From: Zhengitettix transpicula
Taxonomy: Eukaryota; Arthropoda; Insecta; Orthoptera; Tetrigidae
Direction of reading: 5' to 3'
Assembly (NCBI GenBank): GCA_037074705.1
Contig: CM073590.1
Coordinates: 240,779,101 to 240,843,100 of the forward strand
Length of the DNA: 64,000 bases
A model generated the notes under the pieces. The model saw only the letters and a list, made by a program, of their open reading frames with translations. It did not search any database and was not told where the DNA came from. A program made the translations under genes and the position numbers. Below are positions 12,707-24,630 of this stretch, piece by piece (the stretch's first letter is position 1; each line of letters starts with the position of its first letter).

Positions 12707-14040
12707 GTCTGCCTGGTTTATTATATAATGTAGTTTCCCATTATACATTAAACTTTTTAAAAAATCTACTTATTTCCTAGTAAATATGAGATTCAATAAA
12801 ATAAAATAATTTAAGAGGATACAAAAACAAGACTTTTAATGACTATTTCCTCGTCGTCCTATTATTAAAAAGTAATTCATAAATAATTATTTTAATTAAC
12901 CTTATCAGTAAAATAATTTTATTTATTTATCAATGAAGGATTAATTGTTGATATAAGAAGAAAACCAATAACCCTTAAATATTTATACTTTATTAAAAGA
13001 TTGTCAGAAGCTTTCGCCAACGGCCATGATCAACTGCGTAATACAAATGCATCTGTTGTAATTGGAACATTCGTCCGCTGACATGCATTAGAAAAAACAA
13101 AAATTTTAGTAATATATTTCAATAATTAAACAGGTTTAAGGATTAATGTTTTTCTTCTCATAAGTACAATTTGTTTTTACTTTTTCCTGACAGTAGTTTA
13201 CTTTCCCTTTGTAAAGTTTTCAAACAGTTCTGATTACATAGAAACAATCGATGCTGAGAATAATTAATATGTTCTTTGGTTTAATTAGGGAGGGAAATAA
13301 AAATAACCTGTAAATAATATTATTGAGCCCCGGATTAATATGACAGTACGGATACAACCGTCATTAAGACGCGACGTTTCTACGACCACCAGCAATGTCT
13401 CCTTCCAGGCAAAGGTCAGTGTGATCGGTATTATTTTTTACTTGGCAATAGATCACCTTGAGGCAGGGCAATGACCCCCCCCCCCCCCGCCGGTGGCAGA
13501 AATTGACCGCATTTATTCATTATGCATTCGGTCGAGTATCGATGCGGCGGCTCAGGTATTGAGGACGCGCAACCAAGGTGAAGGGTTTCGTCCAACGGCA
13601 ACAAAAAAATATCCTCCTCTTGATTCATAAAATAAGTAGCATCGATGCGGAATCGTGGAGGATAGAAAGAAATTTGATTTCCGGTAGAAGGTTTTTCCGA
13701 GAATTTTAAGATAATAAATACACGTTGTAAGACAGCGACTGACCTGGTCTCTGTGGCAGTCCAGAGATAAGAAAATAAATCATATAACGGCTTGTCTAAG
13801 GACCATGTAAGCATATTTTACCAACGTATGGTAGACTGCATTTTGACTCATTTTAATTTTCCACAACTGAATGAAAGTAAGCTTGTATACTGTGTTTAAT
13901 GTTTACGTCTCATATTTGTTTTTCGTGTTTTCAGTTCGTTACCAGGTTTTTAAAATTCTTAAACAGTCTGACTGACTTATGCTTGCTTCGTCAAATGTGT
14001 ATTTAAGATTTACCTGCTTTATTTTGGCATAACCTATTAT
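12707..14040. other. No gene recognised
   Basis: AT-rich. An open frame of 127 codons on the minus strand (13431-13814) has no recognisable motif and spans a poly-C run at about 13476-13490. Confidence 0.4.
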
Positions 14041-15165
14041 TTGCCCGGGTATTTATTTAAGTTATCCAGGAATAGGAATGATTCCACACTAACCTCTTGG
14101 CAAACATTTCATTTAAACAGCTCCAATAGCATCAGAGTTTAGAACATTAACCCATTTACGGTCCCCTACCCGACATAACACCTCGGCAGCAAACTTCAAA
14201 TAAACTAGGATGATGACTGATTCTGGAATTCTCCTTGTCATAAAATAGGAGAATCTCACGCGGAATTAATAGTTAAACATACTCGCTATTTTAATAAAAG
14301 TCTAAAAATCCACCGGCATCTTATGAGGCTAAAAACTACTCCGGGTAACTTTTGTTTACCTCATCCACGACGAGGAACATAAAATTTCATTAAGCACCAT
14401 AGTTAATGCGAGAATTAAACTCAGAGACTCCTATAACCCCGGAAGCAACGCTAATCTCGGTCTTTTTTTTGCAATACTTGTAATATAAACCCCTTCCTAT
14501 ACCACCACCCGCACGGTAAGGGTGCTCAGAGACTCCTATAACCCCGGAAGCAACGCTAATCTCGGTCTGTTTTTTGCAATACTTGTAATATAAACCCCTT
14601 CCTCCACCACCACCCGCACGGTAAGGGTGCTTCCCTCCCTTGCCTCCTGGAGTTCAAATTAGACACTTAATATTTCTAGTATGCCACTATCAAATTCAGC
14701 GACTCCTAAATCATTTTATTCAACGATAATAATGGCCGTTTAGGAATGTCGTCCCGTACAGCCCCACCCCTAGAAGTGTTAGGTGTCTCGTAATCCCTCG
14801 GTGTTTGTTCCTGGATCGTAAGTATTATGTGAATAAACTTTGGTAAACTTGCTCTTCGTGTTTAATATTGTACAAGGAAATTTGTTACATCTTAACGAAT
14901 ATGGTAAATGTAAGAATTAATCTCAGTGACTTCCATAACCCCAGACTCGACTCTAATTTCTGCTGTGTACGTCTTTCATCCCTCCTCCTAGGAGCTGAAC
15001 TACATATTACCTGGCATACTGAATGCAAGAATTAAACTCATTGACTTCTAAAATCCTGGATTTTCCACAAACGGCACTCCACGCCCTCCATAAATGGTGC
15101 TGACTTCCCATTCTGTAAGGGGTTGAAATTATACACTAAAAACATCTGGAGAGAAACTATTAATC
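14041..15165 (+). repeat. Dispersed repeat family W, long copy
   Basis: Shares stretches with 49520-50180: CACTAACCTCTTGG, GATGATGACTGA, TACTCGCTA, CCACGACGAGGAACA, GCGAGAATTAAACTCAG(A)GACTCC. It contains weaker matches to the copies at 17189 and 45000 (ATAACC..GGA...AATCTCGGT). No coding region. Possibly the remains of a long retroelement. Confidence 0.6.
14420..14630 (+). repeat. Two tandem 105-bp units
   Basis: Units at 14420-14524 and 14525-14630 begin CTCAGAGACTCCTATAACCC and end GTAAGGGTGCT. They differ at a few bases only, so the duplication is recent relative to the surrounding repeat. Confidence 0.9.
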
Positions 15166-15169
15166 TCAT

Positions 15170-15563
15170 CTGTAAACGAGGATTGAAGGTAAAAGTCAGA
15201 TTTCGTTACCTTGTTTAGTTTTCGTTTTCTTTATTATGTTTATAATTTATATTCCGTTCATTTAAATTTTTTTACATGTTAATTAGTTTAGTAAATTTGA
15301 TTGTTCTTACTATCAAGCCCAGTAAAGACTCTGAGAAGAAGAGTAAATTAGATGTAATTGTTTATAAAATAGGAAAGCTTGTATTTTCCTAGAATGGCAC
15401 AAATTATGACAAAAAATAAATAATAATTAAAATTTGGTTTGTAAATTTTGATTCACTTTGGCGTGCCAAAGTAAGGCTGTTAAAGTGTACCTTTAAAGAA
15501 TAAATTTGTTTTACTAATTATTTTATTTTTTTAATTAAAGCCATCCTTTGGTTTATAATCATT

Positions 15564-15566
<3 letters not shown>
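15170..15566 (+). mobile_element. LTR-like element, family T1, 3' part
   Basis: Matches the 3' half of the copy at 18988-19713: CTGTAAACGAGGATT, GTCAGATTTCGTT, TATCAAGCCCAGTAAAGACT, GTATTTTCCTAGAA, ending ATCATTACA just before an (AT)n run. Confidence 0.6.

Positions 15567-15650
<84 letters not shown>
15567..15650 (+). repeat. (AT)n(AG)n microsatellite
   Basis: About 22 AT units followed by about 19 AG units, immediately after the end of the T1 element. Confidence 0.95.
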
Positions 15651-15654
<4 letters not shown>

Positions 15655-16994
15655 ATCCACCATTAAGGTTCACATGAAAATTTATCTCTCTCTATCAGTG
15701 TTTGAGTGTGTGTGCGCGAAAAGAAATCGATTTTTTTCCTTTTTTACACTATCAGAAAACCCTAATCCTCCCATCATCCAAGAAGCTTTGCATTTGACCC
15801 AGTTTTCATCCATCCTTTGTGTAAATCCCATTTCGTAAAAAAAAAAATCACACGAGGTATCCAATGTAATTCAACGAGATGTTCACGTCCAGAAGGGACA
15901 AAAGGGATCGGCGTTACCATTTCGTTGAAGATGAATTATGCATCTTACGCCTTTTAAACTCCCTTGCAGAATGTAAAGAGGAGAGAGACAGGGAAAAAAA
16001 TCACACGAGAGGAAGACAACGGGTAATTTTTTTTTTAGAACGTAAAACGAAATTGGGATCAATACGAGCTTTTGTTGCCCTCGGAATCTGGATTGAAACC
16101 CATGTCGTAAGGGTTGGATAGGTCGTGGCTTTGTGATTCGTTTCTCTCCATTCAATCAAGGAAGGAAGCTGCAATATGTTTTCTTTTCCTTTATTTATGA
16201 GTCTGAAAATACTGTAATCTAGTTTGACCTGATAAACAGATCCACAGAGACGTGGAGGGGGCCTCCTTTTTTATTATAATCGAACCTGCAATCATTTATA
16301 TCTGCAGACAGTTTCTTTCATTTTTTAATCGTCATTCATTATAGTGTTAGTCCAAAGATAATACGCATGATTTACGGAATAGATATTATTTTGCAAGCTA
16401 AGTTATCATTGTACTCTATTATGCATATCTTTAAAATAAGAACATCGGAGGCATCTGAATCGATTAACAGTGCGAAAAGTGCGGTAGTCGTAAAGACACA
16501 CTGTACATGTAAAGGGGTTGGGGGCATTTTGCTTTCGTAGGCAACCAAAGATTATTTTACATTCAGGAATGTAATATGCATGACCGATTTTTTTTCAGTT
16601 ATTCTATTTCCAATGGAATAATTTAATCGAGTTTTCATATTGTACATTTTATATCGGCCAAGGACTCCATTTTCCAATAATTTTTTTGGAAAGCACAACT
16701 TTAAATCTCTTTTCAAAGAGCTCAGTTATTTTTATCGAAGCATTAAAACCTCTCACCTGCATCACTATACGTATTAACAATAAAGAACTCTGGTTGTTTC
16801 CATTTCAGACTCTCTTAATCGCCATATTAACAACAGACAGAGATTTGCCTTTAAAAAATATATTACAAAAGGTTCTTTAACTTGAAAAGATTTTTCAAAA
16901 TAATGATAATGAAAATATCATTCAATATTCTGCTTGAGAATGAGTTTTTTTTCTTTTCGATTAATTAAAATTTAAACGTGTGTGTTGAAATTAT
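15651..16994. other. No gene recognised
   Basis: AT-rich DNA with short overlapping frames on both strands. No motif found. Confidence 0.4.
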
Positions 16995-17184
16995 AAATTA
17001 GATAAATATGTAGCCAAATAACAGTCAAAATTTAAGTAGTAAATAAATACCTCACAACGTTTCTGCAATCAATGTCGGGAAATTTAAAAAAATCACCTGA
17101 CGAAAGCCACAAGGATTGAAGAAACGCTGTGAGGTATTTATACATCTTTTTGCCAGGTTATTTGGCTACTTATTTATATAATTA
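16995..17184. mobile_element. Foldback element FB2 with hammerhead-like core
   Basis: Compact inverted repeat: left arm about 16995-17083, right arm about 17095-17184, almost no loop. Outer ends read AATTAGATAAATA...TAGCCAAATAACAG and TTATTTGGCTACTTATTTAT. The right arm carries CTGACGA at 17097 and GAAAC at 17121. The left arm carries the reverse complement. No coding capacity. Confidence 0.7.
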
Positions 17185-17590
17185 CTAGCTGGGTGCCCAG
17201 CGTTGCCCAGGTTGTCATAATTAAACTCAGCGATATCCATAACCTCGGATTTGAGTCCAATCTCGGTTGTTACCGCGTTATTTTTTTTTGTAACGTCCCT
17301 CCACACCCCTGATCCCTAATGGTGCACCCTCTCATTCCGAAAGGAATTGAAATTATACGCAAAAATACAAAGGGAGATACACTATCGGTCTCACTGACCC
17401 CGAAAATATTTGCTGTTTGAGCATGTTTGAAAATTTCTATCCCCACCCCTCGGGATGGTAGACGTGTCTTACCCCCACAGTGTTTGTTCCCGGTTTGTAA
17501 GGAACACGTGTACGGAATTTGCTCAATATTTCTCAACGGATGTAGATTATGTTCTTTACATTTTAGAATTGCTCGCTATTTCATTATGGT
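17185..17590 (+). repeat. Dispersed repeat family W, ACTAGCTGGGTGCCC-type copy
   Basis: Begins TACTAGCTGGGTGCCCAGCG directly at the end of FB2. It is similar to 44970-45560: CTCCAATCTCGGTTGT, CACAGTGTTTGTT, GAACACGTGTACG. No protein recognised. Confidence 0.65.
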
Positions 17591-17739
17591 TAACTGCGTA
17601 AATATATTTTTTTTCCTTATCCAGTGGAATTTTACTTTGTTTTATGTTCAAGAAATAATTATATATATTAAATTGGCATTTTACATTACAAATGGATGTA
17701 TAACTCGTATAAATATTCAAAAACAGTTAACAGAATGAT

Positions 17740-18987
17740 CTTAAACAAATAAAGAGTAAAAAGGGGGGTTTCGTGCAAAATAATTTACAAATTTGCGGCA
17801 GAATTTTGGACTGTGTTGTGCTACCGGCAGTTGTGGAACGCTGAAACCACTCGCTCCGTCTCTCTCGGGTGACATAAATGGCGAGTAATTTTGTGGAATT
17901 GAACGGACATAAGCTGTTACGCTTACAAGCGCTGTCATGACCTCCATTTCTGTGTGACTTGTTGTCTGTTATATTACGTGGAGAGAGACGGAGAGTGACG
18001 GGGAGAGACATATGGCCGGCCAGACAAAGAGAGAGAGAGACAAAACCGCCCTCTCTGGATTCTAAGTGTGGAGTTAAAAAGAAAAATTCCGGGGATATTA
18101 CGTAGTTTTGTTACACTATTTATATAGAGATTTATGAGAATTGAGACGATCTATCCACCCTCTGTAGCTCGCTATTCATAAGGAAGAACACAGAGAGAAG
18201 AAAAAAACTGAACAAGAAATATTGACATAAAGTAAAGAAGATACAGATGGGGAATTAAAACTTACCAAAATGAAGTAATCGGAGGGTCAGAGAGAAAGAG
18301 AAAGAGAGAAGAAAGTCAAAGAGGTAGATAGAAACGTGTTAAAAAATTACATTTGCATTAAAGTAAAGGAGAATACGTTTAGAGAGGAAGAAAAAGGTTT
18401 AGATTCATTTATTAATCCTGTTCCCCCCTATTAAGAAAATTTAACAAGTCAAAATGAACATTAAATACAAAAAATACATTAATGGGAAAAGCAAAACACA
18501 AATATTGTAAACTACACAAACTGGAAAATACAGAGACGAGAAAATATATAAAATGGACAGATGAAATTAAAAGGTGGATTAGATTAAATAGTTTTTAATG
18601 CATGGAAAATATAAACCCAGAGAACGAGAAATATGAAATTATATAAAGAACCGCGTAAAAGTAGGATATTTCCGTACACTAAGTAAATTTTGTATAGAGC
18701 AGAAGATCAAGAAAAATAAAATTTAAAACTAGGAAAATGGGCGTAAACGGAGAGAGAGATAATACATATCGTCGTTAAATATAAAATACTGCAATAAATT
18801 ACAATACATACACTGTAAAGAGATTTATAGAAAAAAGGAAGGAGACAAAGGACCCTGATAAATTGAAAAGTATTGACTTAAATGAAATAAAATCATAAAG
18901 GGAGAAACTAGAGACAGATTGTTTTTGTACGTGACACAGTGTGAGAGAGAACCGCGAAAAAGACATGCTGAAAATATATATATATAT
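17740..18987. other. Purine-rich and AT-rich DNA, no gene recognised
   Basis: From about 17990 to 18960 the plus strand is rich in GA/AGAGA motifs and A-rich runs. The minus-strand open frames there are products of this composition. No motif found. Confidence 0.45.
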
Positions 18988-19713
18988 TGTAATACCAATT
19001 AAAGAGGCCATTAATTGTTTCAATGAAATTGGATTGTTAGCGGTACAAGTTGCCAAAAAACAACAATGTACGGTAACTCTGTGTCGGCGGAGCTTCACAC
19101 AGACTGAACTAAATTTCACATAGAGGCACCAAGGAGACCTACGTCCGGGGGCTGACTGAGGGGCGGCAGATCCAAAGTTCCAGGTGGCAGAGAACGAGAA
19201 CAACTACCGTGTGTATTAATAATGATGTGTAGAGTCAGTGAATAATGGCCTTTTTAGTGAGTGTTGTCCTCAAGCTCCAAGAATCAGATTTGGTACCAGA
19301 AAGACATTCGTGAGTACAAAACAATTATTTTAAAATCTGTAAACGAGGATTAAAGGTAGAAGTCAGATTTCGTTCGTTTTTCTTTTCATTTCGTTTATTT
19401 TCATATTGTATTAAGCTAGTTTCAATGAGTTTGAATTGTTAATGTTAGTTTATTAAATTGGATTCTTCTATCAAACCCAGTAATGACCCTGAGATAAAAA
19501 GACTTTCGACGTATTTGATTGTAAAATATAAAGTTGTATTTTCCTAGAACGCCACGAAATGCAAAATTGAAATAAAATATTCGTTTGTTAACTTGATAAA
19601 AGTCGGTGTAAAAAGTAGGGATTACCATTTGTACTTTTAAAAAATAAATTTTTAAATCTTAATAATTTTGTTAATTAATTCTTTTAATTAAGACCACCAT
19701 TTTAATTATTACA
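18988..19713 (+). mobile_element. LTR of family T1 (most complete copy)
   Basis: 726-bp unit from TGTAATACCAATT to TTTTAATTATTACA, with TG...CA termini, inserted beside (TA)n. Partial relatives lie at 5998, 11030 and 15170. It is followed within five bases by a primer-binding-site-like sequence, which argues that it is a 5' LTR rather than a DNA transposon. The internal region (gag/pol) is absent. Confidence 0.65.
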
Positions 19714-19717
19714 TAAA

Positions 19718-19738
19718 TTGGCTTCCACAACGTGGGGC
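19718..19738 (+). other. Primer-binding-site-like sequence after T1 LTR
   Basis: TTGGC..CC.CAACGTGGGGC matches the TTGGCGCCCAACGTGGGGC pattern often found after 5' LTRs of metazoan LTR retrotransposons. About 30 bases later TTATTACA repeats the LTR end, so the body was probably lost by recombination. Confidence 0.55.
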
Positions 19739-19772
19739 AAAATAATTCATTTAATCTTTCCTTTTACTTATT

Positions 19773-19774
<2 letters not shown>

Positions 19775-19822
<48 letters not shown>
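19775..19822 (+). repeat. (TA)n microsatellite
   Basis: Uninterrupted TA run at the end of the T1 remnant. Confidence 0.95.
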
Positions 19823-19823
<1 letters not shown>

Positions 19824-22200
19824 GAATGTGTTTATAGGAGTAGAGCAAATAAAAGGTCAAGTTGAAACAGCTTACGCAGAAAGAGCAGAGAAGAATAACA
19901 ATTTAAAAATTAACTAGAATATAAACGCGGAGAGAAAATCAGTGAAAGAAAAAGTAGAAGAAATATATATCATAAAACGATTAAAAATGCGTATAGATGA
20001 AATGACAAAGGAAATACTAACCAAAACGTCGGAAATGGAAGGAAACAGAGAGGGAGAGAATAAAAGATTGAAATATAGAAAAGCGCGTAAAACAAGGATT
20101 ATGTCACGTAGAAAACGAAATCCTTTCACACTATCTTTAAGCGTAAATAATTTTTCCCGGGGTGACGAGTAGTTGCACATTCAGTAGTACCGGTAAATCG
20201 TTGCATTAAATTTTAATTACTTCTCTCCAACCGTATAAAACAATTCATTAAATCGACAAGTCCAATTCACTCCGTGGAAACTCATTATGCCTATGTTTAT
20301 GCGTACATTTCCCTGTTGGGGCTCGGATATTTTATTTATACACATTTCTATCAGGAGAATTGAGTTTACCGTTTTATTGGGGGGGGGGGGCGGAAATCTG
20401 AAAGAATAATTAATTTTTTTTCTAATATAAAATTTACCGATATTCAGATAATTAATAATCTGTGATCAAAATATTTTTTTAATTAGAGAAAATATCGTTT
20501 TAAAGGTAATATTAAGAATTACGACCGTTATGAGATTAAATTAAGCATTGCTTTTACAAAATCATCGCTGACACAGTGTGATCGGAAAGTTTCGACAATT
20601 TTTCATACCGTTCTGCGAGTCAGGTCGTCGATGCGGTGCATTACCAATCCAAGTAGTTTTTTTTTTCATGGTTTAAATTATCTGTCAAATAGAGTAGGAC
20701 CATGAAGTTAACACACACACACACACACACATTGTGAGAGCGGAATTGGCGCAGTGCGGTCGATATTCACGCTGAAGAAATGACTCGTTCAAACTACAGC
20801 TGCCAAATCGCCCAACGAGTAGATGGAAATCGAAAAGAAAAATAATAGACCCTATTAATTTTGTTTGTATTACGTCGCCCAATGTTTTTTTTAATCGGTC
20901 ACTGTTTATTATTTCTCCTTGCAATAAAAATTAAATCGATAACAAATGTAAACAAGTTAATCATAAATAGAACGCTAAAAATATTAACTACTCTCCTTTA
21001 ACACCTAAAAAAAATTATTGGATCATTGAAATTAAATCTAATTTAAAACCATATAGTAAAATCAATAATAACACATCAAAAGAAAGAATATAATACCAGT
21101 ACACGACCAAACGTACGTTTTTTTATAAATTGTTTGCAAAGATTGTGATAGAAAGTATGTCAGACATGCAAGTACTAATATCAGTATAAAAACATATAAT
21201 CACAAAAAAATGTAAAAACCTCAATACTAAAATAATTCTCCGAGCACTTAAAATTTAAATCGTGAAACAGATTACGTTAATATGAAAAATTTTGAATAAA
21301 CTACGTAACCGAAAATTAATGTATATACCAAAGACGTATATAAACAACATAGACTGGACAAGTCGCCGCCATATTTGATGCAAATTGAAAAATTCAGCCG
21401 CCATGTTTGATAAGGGCTGGTGGGCGTTCCCCTATCGTCTGCTAGCCTTTACTAAATCTCTACAAGCAACATATTTTTTAAGGTTAAAGTAAATATAACA
21501 CACATGTAGGGCATTGAAAAATTTATTGACCTTTAAATAATATCAGTTTTGTATACAATTGCCTAATATTGCGTCCTTTTCCATCCACTGCTTTTTCTTT
21601 ACACGTATGACGAATTCTGCAGTGAAAGTAATGCTTCAATAAAACCTTTATTAAACTTGAGTAGTGAGTTTCCTCACCAAATTCGGCCGAATCTATTAAA
21701 TGGTCCAATTCACAAAATAAATTTGTTTATGTCCCAACATCCGGAATACCTGCACACACAATTTTAATAGTAAATTCTTCTTTCTTATGTGTGGTTCATT
21801 ATTCCTCAATACTTTGCCAGCAACGTCTTTAGACGGGTTGATTAACGTGTCTTGAAAGTCTTTTATTTTAATCAATCCCGTTTCTCTTTGAGAGCGAGGA
21901 GCAAGGAGAACCTCTAAATAACCTAAACACTCGTGCATCTGTCTTCAGAATGAGAAGACGGTATTTATTACCCATCGTTTTGTTAGCTCCTTGTATTTCA
22001 AAGGAAATCTATATAAAAAAAGGGGGGACTAGATTACTTGCAGTACAGAGAAATACTTTAATAAAAATAAATCTGAGTCTCATTATAGATGATCATGAAG
22101 AATACATAAATTTGATAAATACGACCTAAGAATAAGTTAAGTTAGAAATGAAAAATGCTGATACGTCGGTAAAAATAATAAGGAAGGTCGTCAAATACAG
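19823..22200. other. No gene recognised
   Basis: AT-rich DNA with an (AC)n run at about 20711-20731 and a poly-G run near 20380. Short frames on both strands show no motif. Confidence 0.4.
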
Positions 22201-22204
22201 ACGA

Positions 22205-22350
22205 AATAGTCCAGAGAGCGACACAACAGCACCTCCAAAGCTTGTCAACTGACGAGTGCAGTTGTGTCGCTCTAGGCTCTTCTTAGCACCTGAAGAAACG
22301 TTGCGTGGTGTTTATGTTATCACTTATTTTGTCTGCATTTGGCTGTCTTT
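22205..22350 (+). mobile_element. FB1-family fragment, core deleted
   Basis: Has the short inverted pair AGAGCGACACAAC / GTTGTGTCGCTCT and then CACCTGAAGAAACGTTG. The stem-loop normally between CTGANGA and GAAAC has been removed exactly. Confidence 0.6.
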
Positions 22351-23083
22351 CTTGATCTTATTATTATGCTGACACCTAAAATACGATACTTCAACTACGG
22401 TTATTACAATTCTGGGCTGAACACACGCAGGGCATGATTAATATTAACAAAATAATATCTCTTTGTCGTAAACACAACTAAGGATTTCGGTGAAGTAGAC
22501 CTACTAAAAAATGGCGCTCAGTGTTGTTTGTTGCTGCCACCCAGAGCGCTATAACGCTGATATAAGCCACTCTATTATGTTTATATATCTCTGTGATACA
22601 TACATTCAATAAGAGACAACGGTAAGAATTCAAGGCAAGAAACCGCTGAAATATAAAAACACTAGACCGAAAATCGTAGAGCAGTTTAGTTTTTAAAACT
22701 GACATCACTTTCAAATTCAATATATTTCGAAATTTAAAGTCGACGATTATCTCATCGACGTCCACACCTGTAACAACTTGTATCAATGAAAGGTAATTAG
22801 GCGTGTCATTTCGAAAAATGGAGTTAATTTTTAAAAAAAATTCTATTATCAGGGTAATTGTTTTTTTTTGTCCAAGTTGGCAATGCTCTGACGTGGTATG
22901 AAATGAGATTGTTCTGGATCGTACACTTCCAGTCATATTGTTTTACTGGAATTCCGTAAAGCTGGATTTAATTATTTTTACGATAAAACAAATATTTTCG
23001 ACATATTGAAGGTTTATATATTTTGATGATAATTAATGCAGTCGAATATTTTTTTTATATATGTATGAGATTCCTGTAAATTG
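22351..23083. other. No gene recognised
   Basis: A minus-strand frame of 152 codons (22478-22936) lies here. It is F/L/V/I-rich with no family signature. I do not regard it as a gene. Confidence 0.4.
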
Positions 23084-23094
23084 AAAATTTGTTG

Positions 23095-23667
23095 GTGTGG
23101 GATCTGAAAGAGACACCAGACCTGCGGGAGAATTCTCTCGCAGGTAACCTGGGAGGGATATTCTCTCGCAGGTCGAACCTTTTATGACAGATACGAAGGG
23201 GCTACCTTTGGGGATGCCTTTTCCTCTCCATTTTTGAACTAAGGTTCCCACAAGCAGAGGCACCTCGGCCTGTTTTGAGAGGTGTATGTTCCGGGGTCAC
23301 AGACCTTGGGCATACGTTAAAGTTGTTCGCTATTCCCATTGGAATAGTCGGCCAGCTGCCTCCTAAACTGGTCGAGGCACGGAGAAGGGAATGCTGCGTC
23401 CCCACAGCAAACTCCTCTCCCGCTATCGGAAGGGCGTGGGACAAGTACCCAATGCCCGACCTAACCGATGTAGGTTTTCCTAGGGTTTTCCCTGCATTTC
23501 TTTAGGCGAATGCCGGGTAGGATCCTTAAACTATACCCCGGGGGCCCTAGTAACCCTTGGCTGCCTTCCTCTACCCTTCCACATCCCCCCTTTCAAATCC
23601 CTTCCTATGCTATTAAAGGGGAGATGCCCAATGTGGATCACCCTCATGTAGCCTGTTGCCCTAAAAA
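23095..23667 (+). mobile_element. R1 dispersed element, copy D, full length with target duplication
   Basis: Flanked by AAAATTTGTTG at 23084-23094 and 23668-23678, an 11-bp target duplication overlapping the A-rich tail. It begins with the two tandem hairpins (CCTGCGGGAGAATTCTCTCGCAGG type), then the R1 body, ending GTTGCCCTAAAA. It forms an inverted pair with copy E. Confidence 0.88.
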
Positions 23668-23698
23668 AAAATTTGTTGAATAATTATATGAAAAAAAT

Positions 23699-24630
23699 GT
23701 GACGTATGGCCTAGAATACCTCACGTACAGACAACTGGAAGAACTGGAGCGAGTAAATGCTAGACACCTGAAAAGAATTAAAGATTGAGGCTAGTGTACG
23801 ACCTTCCTAATAGAGGATCTAAGATGCGATCTGATACTACCAGCTGGTTCCAGCTTCAGACAGCTTTTACAGGATCTGCATGAGAGGAAACGGAACACAC
23901 CGGAGGACTTCTATGCAGGACAGGACATGGATGGAAGCCAACCATGAACTACGCCACACGAAGACGAGACTGGCGACCCATGGCTTTCACCATTTTTTTT
24001 ATTGGACAACAGGCTACATGAGGGTGATCCACATTGGGCAACTCCCCTTTAATAGCATAGGAAGGGATTTGAAAGGGGGGATACGGAAGGGTAGAGGAAG
24101 GTAGCCAAGGGTTAACTAGGGCCCCGGGGCTATGGTTTAAGGATCCTACCTGGCATTCGCCTAAAGAAATGCAGGGAAAACCCTACAAAAACCTGCATCA
24201 GGTAGTTCGGGCATTGGGTACTTGTCCCACGCCCTTCCGATAGCGGGAGAGGAGTTTGCTGTGGGGACGCAGCATTGCCTTCTACGTGCCTCGACCAGTT
24301 TAGGAGGCAGTAAGCCGACTATTCCAATGGGAATAGCGAACAACTCTTACCGTATGCCCTAGGTCTGTGACCCCGGAACATACACCTCTCAGAACAGGCC
24401 GAGGTGCCTCGGCTTGTGGGAACCTTAGTTCAAAAACGGAGAGGAAAAGGCATACCCAAAGGTAGCCCCTTCGTATCTCTCCTAAAAGGTTCTGCCTGCG
24501 AGAGAAAATCCCTCGCAGGTTACCTGCGAGAGAATCCTCTCGCAGGCTTTACTTTCTACTGGCTTTCACCATAAAGTGTGCTTAAACAAAGTATTTCATG
24601 AACCAAAAGACGACTGTGAGTGTGTGTAGA
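23699..24630 (+). pseudogene. Non-LTR retrotransposon C-terminal region, split by R1 copy E
   Basis: From 23699 one frame reads YGLEYLTYRQLEELERVN then ARHLKRI, ending in a stop. After frameshifts, TRLATHGFHH appears just before 23992. The frame resumes after the R1 insertion (24560 on) with a segment containing H-E-P-K-D-D-C-E-C. This order (LERVN..HLKR, L.TRLATHGFHH, HEP..C.C) is the tail of a non-LTR retrotransposon ORF. It is broken by stops, frameshifts and the insertion. Confidence 0.68.
23993..24559 (-). mobile_element. R1 dispersed element, copy E, full length with target duplication
   Basis: Flanked by an exact 12-bp duplication TGGCTTTCACCA (23981-23992 and 24560-24571). Its T-run at the left is the poly-A tail of a minus-strand insertion. 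Its 5' end has two tandem imperfect hairpins of the CCTGCGAGAG...CTCTCGCAGG type. The insertion splits the retrotransposon reading frame on both sides, so its boundaries are certain. Confidence 0.93.

Noticed and set aside
15548..15838. 96-codon frame with (IY)n and (RE)n
   Set aside because: It is a translation of the (AT)n(AG)n microsatellite.
22478..22936. 152-codon minus-strand frame
   Set aside because: Composition-driven, hydrophobic without pattern. No splice-compatible neighbours or family signature.
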